64,000 nucleotides of DNA from Luscinia megarhynchos (Eukaryota > Chordata > Aves > Passeriformes > Turdidae). The stretch lies in assembly GCA_034336665.1 (NCBI GenBank), contig CM067590.1, positions 4,249,748 through 4,313,747 on the forward strand, written 5' to 3'. Position 1 is the first letter of the stretch, and every line of letters begins with the position of its first letter. Position numbers and translations under genes: made by a program. Below are positions 51,590 through 63,500 of this stretch, piece after piece. The notes beneath the pieces were generated by a model. The model did not search any database and had not been told where the DNA came from. It worked only from the letters and a program-made list of their open reading frames with translations.

Positions 51590-54500
51590 CTGGTGGGAGA
51601 AGAACAAAAATTGGTGGGAGAAGAACAAAAATTAATGGGAGAAGAACAAAATTAATGGAAGAAGAATAAAAATTAATGGAAGAAGAATAAAAATTAATGG
51701 AAGAAGAACAAAAGTAATGGGAAAATAACAAAATTAATGGCAAAAAAGACCAAAATTAATGGGAAAAAAATTGAATCCATGCTCTGCCCACCATTAGGTG
51801 TCCCCAAATCACGTTGCCAGATGGGAAGGGAGGGATTTTGGGAATAAAAATCCTCAAATGCCTAAAGCTGTGAGGCAGCTCTGCAGCAGAGGAATTTCCT
51901 CTCCTAAACCCTGCTGGCTGTAATTTTGTCTCCTGACTCTGTAGATTTAACTCTTCTCCTCAGCTGGTGCAAAGCAAGGTTTTCAAGCATTGAGTGCTTG
52001 AAAAGATGTTGTTCCCCATGAAAACACCAGCAGAGATGGGGAGAGGATCTCCTGTGCCTTTTCCAAGGATTTGCAGCTGGACATGGCCCTGCCAGGCTGT
52101 AAAGAGCACTGAATACAAAATCCTCAATGCAGTTCCCACAGGCTGTTAAAAATGTTGGGTTTGGCACTGCCTCACCTGGAACCTGCTCACCCTGCAGGTA
52201 TTTGGACAGGGCAGAGCTTTAGGAAATGCTGCAGAGGATTCCCTGTTTCCACCTGTGGATTCCCCAATTCCTGCTCCTCATTCCTGGTGTTGGGTTTGTG
52301 TTTTTGCCCTCTGCAAAACCCCAGCGCCAGCCACGATCCTGCTGCTTTTTTAAAAGGAAAATTCTTCTTCCTTTTCTAAAAATCTACTCAGCTGACTCTA
52401 AATTCCCTTCCCCATCCCCAGTGCTTGGAAGAGCTGGTGGGGACTGAAGGATTTGGGGTGGATTTTGCTGTTTCCCACTGGGATCCTTGGGAATGTGTCT
52501 GAATGTCCCTCCTGTGGCTCTGCAGGATCAAGGGACAGTGGGACAGCAAAGGGGACACTCACCAGGAAGCACAGCAGGAGGAGGAGGATGAAGCCCAGCA
52601 GGGTGAAAAGGCAGATGAGGATGATGGCCCAGAACTGAAGCTCTGCAAAGGCAAAAAACAAAAAAAAAAAGTCACATCAGGCTTAGAGACTCTTCCATGT
52701 AGGATTATGATTATTATCTCACCCTGGCAAAATTCAGAGGTGCAAATTACAGAAATTTGGGGAAATGGAGTGAGGGTTCAGGGATCCACAACCTTAAATC
52801 TCACTGCAGGGAGCAGCAGAGCCCCCAGCTGATTCCAGGGATGTTCAGAGTGACAAAGTTCTGTCTTAACTGCTTCTGGACTCTTGGGGACAGGGACAGG
52901 GCTCAGGGTGTCAGCAAAAGCTGAAGTTGTTTTACCAGAGTGTTTGTGGTGCATGGGAAAAATAACATTTCAGGGTTTTTTATTTTTTTCCTCTCTCCTG
53001 TTTGCTGCTGCTTCTGGGGTTGTAGCTAAGCTAAACCACATCTGGTCTGGTCTTTTTTTAAAAAATACTGCAGTTATCAAAATTTCTTGGTGCCAGAGTT
53101 TTCAAACAGTTCCCAAAGTGCACTGCCTCTGCCTGTCCTTCAACTCCATTCCCCTCAGGCTGGTGGCACTTCCTGTTTGCTACCAAGAGCCCTGGATTTT
53201 TGGTCTTTTCCAAGATATCTGATGCTAATTTATTACAGCTCAAGTATTTACCAGGGTTCAGTTATTTATCAGAGCTCAAGTATTCAGTGGCTGTTGGGTC
53301 AATCCTTGCCAAAAAAGCACCTACCAGATCTTTTGGACTCTGGCTCATCCGTCTTGAGTGGAGAGTAACCTGGAAATGAGGAGTGGGACAGATGAGGAAT
53401 GGAACTCTGGAGCTGATTTAAACAAAATGAGGAAAAAATTCCCCAAAATGTCCCTCCAGGAGCTCTCACCTTCCACCACCAGACTCTGCTCCTCCAGCTC
53501 ATAGTGGCCCAGCCTGGTGAAGCCCTGGGTCAGGAGTTTCAGCTCCTCAAACACCTCCTGCTCTTGTAAAGTCCCTGAGAGGGGATCCAGGGTGAACTTG
53601 CAGATTGAGGCAACCTCTGTGTGTCCTTTGCCATGGACAGGCCTGGGGGGTGACAGGCAGGGAGGAGAGAAAATGAAGCAGAGCTGAGTAGAGCAGGGAG
53701 AGGGGTTTGGAGTCTGAGGTTTGCAGATGTCCCAGCCGTGTTTGGTTGGGGTGGGATCACTTTTAGCAGCTTGTTCTGGGTGAGACAGGAACTCCTGCAG
53801 CCTTGTGAAATCGAGAAACTGATTTAATCCCCAGCAAGGTACTTTTAAGAGGGAAATCAGCTCTATTTCTAAGAGGAAAATCAACTCTTAAGAGGTTAAT
53901 CAGCTCTATTTCCAAAAGTTAGATCTACTCTGCTGCTTTGTTCCTCCAAAACGAGTTGGAGGAGCCTCACAGAGGCAGATTTTGTCCTCAGGCTGGTCGG
54001 TTGTGTGGTCACTTGGTTTCCCTGCTGTGCATCAGTGGAATCTGAGCTCATTTGAACACGTTAAATGAGAAAATGGACGTGTTTGCTTTACCCTGGGATT
54101 GTTCATGCATGAAAACAGCTCTGCAAGCTCCGAAACAAAACCAGCTCTGTTTGGACAGAAACCTTTTGTGGTGAAGGCAAAACTGACTGAGGGAGAATGA
54201 AGTGACTCCAGTGAGTCACTGGGGGCACTGAGGTTGGCAGTGAGGGGTGGGCACCCTAAATGTCTCTCTGAACATTTTGGGGCTTGAAAAAAGCACTGGA
54301 CATACCCAAAGCTCTCCACAGTGCAGCCAACAAACTGGTTCTTCAGGTGGCTGCTCCTGAACACCTCGAGCTGATGGGGAGAAACAAAACAGTTGAGGAA
54401 AGCTGAGTTGATTTAACACATCCTTTGGACAGGGAGCTCAAGCTCCTGCTGTTCATTTCACCTCTTTCTCAATCTTCTCTTTGTTCTCTTGGTACATCTG

Positions 54501-57500
54501 GGAGCTGGAGTCCTGCAGCTCAGGCGAGTAGGGGAGGTTGGAGATTTGGAAATTCAATCCGAAGTTTTCTTTGCCAGACTCGAGGGGTGTCTTGTGAGTT
54601 GCTGCCTCTACTGAGAGTTCCAAGGCTGAAAATGGAGAGGAAAATTAAATTCCAGCAGAGGGAAGCTGAGGTTTTCCCACCAAGCAGCACTGAGCTGCAG
54701 TCTTTTAGCTTGAAGTCTTAGACTGGCAGAACTTGAGTTGCACTGGGGTCTGACAGGAAACTCCAAAGGTACCAGGCCATTCATTTATTTGGGATGCTGC
54801 ACATTGGGGAAAAAAGCTGAAAGTCCTTTTAACTCTAAATGGATGAAGTCGTGGTGAGTAATTCACACTTCATTTTCTGATTTTTTAATACTGAAAACAC
54901 CTTAATTCTGAATAACAATTTAATTTTGAATAACAATTTAATTTTGAATAACAATTTAATTTTGAAAAACACCTTAATAGTGAAGAATACCTTAATATTG
55001 AATAACCCCTTAAGCCATTGATGACTAGAGGACTGAATGCTACTGAGTGGTCTAACTCAGATTCCAGTGATTCAACATAAAAATGGATTTATTTGTGTTC
55101 TGACAGAGCAAGAATCTGGGAGATTCTGAGTGTGCTGTGGCAAAGTGGGTTGTCCTTGTGGACACTGGGAAGGGATTTGATGCACGTACTGTCCACTGAG
55201 AATTCCTGCAGTCGGTAGCTGCTCCCCAGCCACAGCCCAGTGGTGTTGGAGGTCCTGTCCTGGAAAGTCCTTTCAACCACTGCCCTGTTGATGTTGGGGT
55301 CAGGCTGGAAGAAGCACTGGCAGTCAACCACTATGGATCCAGGCCTGTGGGCAGAGGGACAGAGGTTTGGAGATAAATGGGATGGGCAGGAAGCTCTGTG
55401 TGGGAAGGAGTTTCCTGAAGGTGGAGTGGTTTAAAGCTGGTTGGGGCTTTTCCTTTGTACAGGGACAGGAATTAAAACTTTACCTCTCCTCTGGACAAAT
55501 TTAGGTTGTATTGCATGAATGCAAGGAAAGAGCAGCACTGTTAGGTTTTTAAAAAGTTTGGCACTGTGGGAGGGTCCTTTGTTTAAACTTCATTCCATCC
55601 TGAGCAGGACAGCTCACTTTTAAAATCTAGTGGAGTTCAGGTTGAGAGGAGTGCAGAGGTCACAGGATCACCAGTTCCCAGTAAAAGGATGGAATCTGTA
55701 GTTCCTGGGATACTCCGACACCTGAGAGTGCCTTAAACAAACCCTGACTGAGAAACCCTAGTCAAAAAAAATTCAAACTGATAAATTCTGGAAATGCCTC
55801 CTTAGGGCATCAGTTTCCAACAGGAGAACAGAGGGAGAATTCCTCAGGGGCCAGTGGCACTCAGCCATGGGGGAGCAGTGCCAGGGTATTGCAATCTTTA
55901 AAGAAAATCAGGTTTTATCCCAGACCTGAGCCTGGTGATCCTGCAGGTCAGGAACTGGTCCCGCAGGTCGCTCTGGCGGTATAACTGATTCACCTGAAAT
56001 TAAAATGTCACATTAAATATTAATGACTTTGGGCACTCTGGTGCAGGTTTTAGGGCAGCAGGAGGGACTTGAGCTCTGGAGAAACACAGGGTTATTTTTT
56101 GCTGGTTGGATTTCATGAGGGTTGGGCTTTACTTTGGAATAGGCACCTTGTGGTGGTGGGGTCTGACTTCCAGCCTTGCTGCCTTCTCTGAGCAGGATGC
56201 CAGTGTGAGAGAGCAGAGTCATCCCAACCTCACAGACCCACAGCTCAAAGAGAGCAAAACCACCCAATCAGGGCCTTGTCAGGCTGATAAATTGGATTGG
56301 TGCTGAAGAGAAAATGTTGGATTCTAGGAATGAATCATGGATGTGCTGACCAGGGGTTTGCCAGCAGGGATTGGCCTTGGGTGCTCCTCAGGAGGTGGGA
56401 GTGAAATGCTGGGGGTGTGTTCATTTAACAGATCAGCTCTGGCATTTTGCAGTTCGTGTCTTTGGCTGGAGAAAATTTCACAAGACCTGAATGGTTTGGG
56501 TTGGAAAGGACCTTAAAGATCCTCCAGTCCCAGTCCCCTGCCATGGGCAGGGATGACACCCACCAGGTACAACTTAAAACCAAAACTGAATCAAAGGCCA
56601 ATCTTATCTTTCAGATTCTAGAAAGTTTTCTGCCCAAATGCTGATTTTAAAATTATTTTTTTAAATTCAGACATAAATCTTTGATAGTTGCTTCAAAAAG
56701 TGACCAGCCAGACACATTCTCAAATACCTCCTTACCTTGTTGGTGATGCTTTCTACTGCTGCTCTGTATTCTGGAGACTGGGAGTCAGGGTTGGTGAGGT
56801 TTTCATTGACTATTCTAAAGTTCAGTCTGTAGCCCAGTTTGCCTGCAGTCAAGACAGGCTTTTTGGTGGCAGGTGAGTCTGTAAGGGTGAAACCTAAATA
56901 AAAAGGGTAGAGTCAATTTATTTTTACATCTGTTCATATCATAAAAGCAATATAGGTACATTCCTGCTTAGATCATATACTGTAACAGTGAAATTTGCCC
57001 AGAATTTGTCTGATTTAAGGAATGTAAATGCTTGGCAATATCCTGTAGGAATGGATTTGTCATTGTGTCAGACTTAAAGAAAACCAACAAACCAAAGGTT
57101 TCACCAGTGCTCAGGCCCCAGTGATGAGGAATGACCTCTAGGAGATCCCAAAATCCTGTTATTCCCATGGATGCTTACCATTGACATACAGGCTGCTCCT
57201 GTCCAGGCTGTAGTGGCCCAGTGTGGTGACATTGTTTGTCATGGTGCTCAGCTCCTGGTAAAGCTTTTCTCTGTCAAAGCTGGCCAGGCTGGCATTGTAG
57301 CTGCACACAGCATCCACTTTTGTGTCATCCCTGCTTCCAGACCTGGGGAAAAGTGTCAGACACGTTCTTTGGGACACTGCTCTGCTGGCAGAACTTCCTG
57401 TGGGGTTTTTAGGACAGACACCAAACCCTCAGTGCCAATGGGCTCCTGCATCCTTCACCAGGCTCTCCAGAACTGGGGTGATGACATTTAGATATCAAAA

Positions 57501-60500
57501 TGATTTTACCAGCTAAAAAAATTCCTGGCTGGACAGGGGGATGTCACTGGCTGCTGTTTTCTGGCTTCAGACCAGCCACAAATTGAAGGTGTGTGAGAGT
57601 GGGTAAAGAAATGGTTCATTTCAGGAGTACTTTAGGTATTTGATATTTAGGTATTTTAGTATTTCAGGCACTTTTAGTATTCTTTTAGATATTTTTAGTG
57701 TCTGCAGGGAGGGCTCAGAGCAGGGACCAGGCTCTGCTCTTCAGTGCTGAGGAATAGGACAAAAGGAAAAAGGCAGGAGCTGATGCCCAGGAAGTTGAGG
57801 AGCATGAGGAAGAACTTTGTGCAGTGACCAGGCACTGGGACAGATTGTCCAGGAAAGTTGTGGAATCTCCTCACTGGAGATATTCCAGAGCCATCTGGAT
57901 ACAATCCATGTGCTCTCTGGGATGACCCTGCTGGAGCAGGGAGGTGGGACCAGGTGACCCACTGAGATCCCTTCAAACCTGACCCATCCCGTGATTCTGG
58001 AATCCCAAATCTTACCTAAATGTCATGGCTTTACATCCTGTGTAGGCAGAGCTTATGCTGCTCCTCTTGAAAAGAGGGTCAAGCTGTCAAAAAAAACGAC
58101 AATTAGGGAGCTGGGAATCACACCCTGAGTTTCAAGCAGGTGGATTTAGGTCACCACCAAGACCCAAAAGGGGCACAAGCAGAGCCAGACTCACATAGTG
58201 GTTCATAACTTTCACTGTGGAAAGGAATCTGCGGGAGTTTGGGGCATCCAGATCTGCATTGTAGCGGAGGTTGGTCAAGGTGAAGTTCAGTGTGAAATTC
58301 CTGGATGTTGGTTTTGGTGCAGCTGTGGTGCTCCGGGCTGTAATCAAAGGGGAGAAGGATTAGGAATTTCCTACAAAAAAAGCTGTTTTCACTTCCAAAA
58401 CATTCCTACTCCCAGCACACCTCAAGGCTACTCTGAATAATCTCTTCCCCTCTGATTTTCTCAGGGCCTTGCTCCTTTGAGAGCTTCCCCTGAAATGAAT
58501 TTGGTGAAAGGAACGTGGCAAAATGAATTTGGCAAAATACTTACGGGATCTCTCAAGGGGTTCATTGTAATCTGAAAGGAAATGCAAGAGAGTGAGTTAT
58601 GGAAGAGAACATCCACTTTGGGGAAAGGAAGTGGAGATGGGGTGATTAAAAGGAATGACTTGGGAATGAATCATCAGAACCAGGCCCCAAGGGTGTGAAT
58701 GTATTAAGCAAACAAAGCTTAGGCAGAACAAGGTGCTTTGGAAGAGCAGGGCTACAATGAGAAAATGTGTGTGCCAATGTTTAATTAAACACTGTGGGAC
58801 AGGAATCAGGTGAAATGTGCATAGACAGGTGAATGATTGAGGTCAAGACTAAAATTAAGTTCACTCTTCAATGTAATACAGAAATTAAAATTTTCAAAAA
58901 TGTTGACATGGAAAGATTTTAAATCTTATGCTTCATTCTACACAGAGAAATTATGCAGAAAACTCTAGACCTTCTCCTTAAGGTGATGTTTTTAACATTG
59001 AGGTGAGAACAAACGTGATCCCAAACTGCACCAGAGCCTGGAGGAGTGGGAAAATCAAACACTCACCATTGACATAGAGGCTCTTGTTGTCCAGATTGTA
59101 GATTCCCAACTTGGTGATGCCACTTGTCATTCTCCTCAGCTCTTGGTAAACCTCAGCTGGGTTAAACTTGGGCACCTGGGAGCCCTTTCCATAGCTGCAG
59201 ATGGTGTCCACTCCTGTGCTATCCCTGTTCTTCCCAGGCCTGAGGAATTTAATATAATGGAGCTTCTGTTAGTTATTAAAAATATTTTTGCGTTTTTTTT
59301 TATTGTTTGTTTGTTTGATTTGATGTGATTCAAAAAAATATAATCTGCCCACAGTTCTCAGACAAGCTGCAGAAACCATTGAGATACAGCCTTACAAAGA
59401 AATAAGCTTTGTAAGATAAAGACCATACAAAATGGCATGGAAGCTTTATTCTAATGAAAGCAACTACTTGAAAAAGGAGAACAATTATTAAAGTGTCAGT
59501 CAAGTGGAAGGAAATCCATTTGCTGCAGTTATTGCTCACCTGAATCCTGTCACTTTGCAGCCAGTGAAATGGGGGCCAATGCTGCTCTTCTGAAGCAGGG
59601 GGTCAATCTGGCAAGGAAAAGTCTTTGTGAATACAGGAACCCCAAAATCCTGGGTGATTTCAGTGAAAGACAACAGAATTTTGGCTTACGATAGTGTTTC
59701 ATTATTTTCTCGGCAGAGCGGAATTTACGGGAATTGGGTGTCTGCAGGTCTGTGGTGAACATGAGGTTGGTAATGGTGAAGTTCAGGGTGAAGTGCTCCA
59801 TGATTGCTCCTGGGCTTGCTGTGGTGGTTGATTTTATTGCTGCAAGAGAGAACAAAAATGACAATGATAAAATAAGAATAGAATCTTCATAAGACATTGC
59901 TATTATTTGGTTTCTCAGAGAAAAAAAAACATGTGAACATGATCCCAGCCTTCAGACATTTTGCAATGTTACAAATATTGCCAAATCAGCAGGAAGGAAA
60001 ATCAATTTATGCCTTTAAGTAGCATTAACCTGTATTTGCTTTTAAATATACTTACAGGATGGACTATGAGGTTCATTGTAACCTGAAAAACAAATGGAAA
60101 ATTATTAGGAAAATATTCCAAGAAAGTCTTAGCAGGACTAAATACAGGGGTTTTATTACAAGACTGTGGTGACTGAATTCAAGACTTTTAACTTGGTTTT
60201 GCACTCTAATTTTTGTTCTCTGCTTTTGAAAGATGAATTAAATCTTCTTCATTCTAATTTCAAATTAGTCTGTGTCAACACTGAAGGTTGGTCTTGATCT
60301 CAGAGGTCTTCTCCAACCATAATGGTTCCATGATTCCAACACAGAATCCCAGAATGGTTTGAGACACAAAGGACCTTAAAGACCATCCAGTTCCACTTCT
60401 CTGCCCCGGACAGGGACAACTTTAGCTTAGACCAGGGTGCTCAGAGCTCCATCCCACATGGCCTTATACACCTCCAGAGACAGAGAATCCACTTTTTTTT

Positions 60501-63500
60501 AAAGAAAAATGCCTTGAGAAGGTCTCATTACCATTGACGTAGAGGCTCTGGCTGTTGAGGCTGTAGTGTCCCAGCTGGGTGATGCCATTGGTCATTTTGC
60601 TCAGCTCATGATAAACAGTTGTTCTGTTGAATTTGGGATCTGAAGGTTCATCCCTAGAGCTGCACATGGCATCTACTCCTGTGTCATCCCTGTTCTTTGT
60701 GGACCTAGGAAATGAGGCATTGAAAAATCTATGAGAAATCTATCTTAACTTCTAGTATACAGTCAGAGAGAGGGATCAGAAAAACCCCTCAGACATTGCT
60801 ACCGCATAAGAAAATACCCAGAGATGAGTTAAATGCTGAGAAATGGGAATTTTAAGAAGCAGGGAATGGGGACTTTTCCCAGACATGGCTCTTACCTGAA
60901 TGCCATTACTTTGCAGCCAATGTAAGCTGGGCCAATGCTGCTCCTTTGGAGTAAAGGATCAACCTGAAAATGGAGCAAAAACACGGAAGTAAGCAAAATG
61001 TGCCAGTGAAGGTAAGAGATGAGAGATACTGAGAGAACTGTGCCTCAGCAGGGCATTGTTTGCGAGACTTACATAGTGGTACATGACTTTTTCTGTTGAC
61101 TTGAATCTCCTGGAATTGGGATTCTGCAGATCTGCATTGAACTGGAGGTTGGTTATTGTGAAGTTCAGAGTGAAGTTCTTTACTGCTGGTGCCAGAGGCT
61201 GGGTGCTTTGATGAGAAGCTGTAATGAGAAAGGAAAGTTAATGCATGAAAATACCGTTTGTTTCAGCATCCCAACTCTAGGTAAAATTGCCAGATATTCT
61301 GTGTGGCTTCAGGGTATATAAGTTGTAGTTCCCTAACAGGCACACAAATTCTCTTGACACTATTTTATAGACCAGCAGTGCTCTTGCTTGATTACTCCAA
61401 CTTGCTGTTTTGGCTGTTGCTGATTAACAAAATCTTCCTGCCCCTCAATTTCTCATTAATGGTACTTACATAGTTCAGGCTGCACTTCATGATGACCTGA
61501 GGGGGAAGAAAAGAGACAGGATTTGAGTAAGTGCCTTACAGTTGGGAAGGTCTGGCACGCACCAGAACATGTATGAGAACTCCTATGTAAACATTCCCTA
61601 GGAGAGATTGGTATGGTGACTGTCCAGGCTTAAATGCACATTACTTTGTTGGCAAGGTGCTGCTTTTCTTAGCAGTGAACAGAATTCTCCCTTTCCTAGG
61701 GATGTTTAGAAGGAATTTACCGATTGCCGAAATCCAGTTTAGAATCACAAAATGGTTTGGGTTGGAAGGGAACTTAAAGATCATCAATTTCCAACCACAT
61801 TGCCATGGCCAAAGAATCCCTCAACTTCTACATGGAAAATTTATGCATGATTTTGTCAAGTGGGAAGAAGTTCTAGTGCTCTTCCATTAAAGTAAATGGT
61901 CAATGCCTATATTTTCTTGGACATTCATAAATAGAATATTTCAAATACGAGTAAGAGAAAGTATTCTTGAAAAAGTTTAATTTACTGCATTAAAAAAATA
62001 TATAGAAGGAGGTAAAATTATAAAGATATGTAGAGTTTATGAGAAGGCACCGTAAACCAAGCAAAAAAAAGAGAGATGCAATTCAGTGAAAGAACATAAA
62101 ATATTAAAAACAAGAAGGAATGAAGCAGTGAATGAATGTTACAAGATATAAAATCGTTTAAGTAAAGAAAATTAAGTAGGTGAAAATTGAAGGAATATAA
62201 AAAAATGTCACCGTTGATGTAGAGGCTGTCCTTGTCCAGGCTGTAGGGGCCCAGCTGGGTGATGCCTGTGGTCTTGTTGCTCACTTCGTGGTACAGCCCC
62301 ACCCTGTCCAGAGGCGCGGCCCAGGGCTCCTTGCTGTAGCTGCACACGGCGTCCACCCGGGTCTGGTCCCTGTGACTGCCCGGCCTGCAAAACACAGGCA
62401 CCTCCCTGAGCACACTGCTCTGCAAGATTTCCTCTTGAGCATGGGTCTTGGAACAGCCGTGGTCATTTAGTAGTTGGATTGCAAGCTCTATCTTCCCAAC
62501 ATAAGAGTTTGTGCCCTTGTTGCCTGGACACTCTACTCTGGCTTCAATAAGAGTCTGGACATGTCCATGAGAGAGGGGACCTGGAAGAACTTTCGTATCA
62601 ACTTGAGACTGGGCCTCCACCACCCAAAGAGGAGAGTGCATAAGGTGAGGGTGAGATGAAGACAGAGGCAGTGCAGAAAGAAATTCTGGGAAGGACGGAG
62701 AATGTCTTTGCTCGATAAAGAGGAGAACATGAACATGAACATGACTGGTTCTCTTATGTCAGTAATGGGACTGCCAAGACACACAGGAGGGCCACTCATA
62801 CCTGAAGTCGGTTGTCTCACATCCTTGGAAAACAGGGCCAATGCTGCTTCCCTTCAGCAGGCGGTCAAGCTGACAACAGGAAAGTATTCCGAGTTAGAGC
62901 ATGGCCACCTCACTGGACAGAGCCCAATTTTAGAGTGCCCAGGGTGGCCAAAACAATTTCCAGGTGATGGTCCACTTACCAGGGTGTTCATAACCCTTCG
63001 TGTAGCTCTGAACTTGGCTGAGTCAGGATTCTCCAGGTCAGAAGAGTAGGGGAGGTTGGTGATGGTGAAGTTGATGGTGAAATGCTCAAGAGCAGGAGGT
63101 GTTGTTTTTGTTGGATGGATTGGAGCTAGAAGCAGCAGAGATGGGGAATTATAAATTTTAAAATCATGATTGTTACAGCTCTGGCTGAATGAGCATAGAG
63201 GCCTCCATGCAGCCCTCCTCTCCATGGCCAAGGCTGGGAATCTCCCCATGTCCCCAGGATCTCATGCCCCAGGTCCCAACCTCCAATGTTTTAAAGAAGA
63301 ACAGTTTGGGCACTGGTTATCTTATGAACCCATCCCACTGCTTTAAGGTACTCACTGGTGGGCACTGGCTGCTCGTTGTATCCTGAGAAAAGAGAGAGAC
63401 AGAGAGTCAGGGGCTGGATGAGGGCAAGGGGCAGCACTGGGGCAGGGCTGCCATGGAGAGCAGAGGAGGCCGAGGGAGGAGCGCCGGTCACCGTTGACGT

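Noticed and set aside
62018..62641. 207-codon continuous ORF over a SEA exon
   Set aside because: Only 62212-62384 is exon; the rest is intron that happens to be open, as the splice sites and module pattern show.
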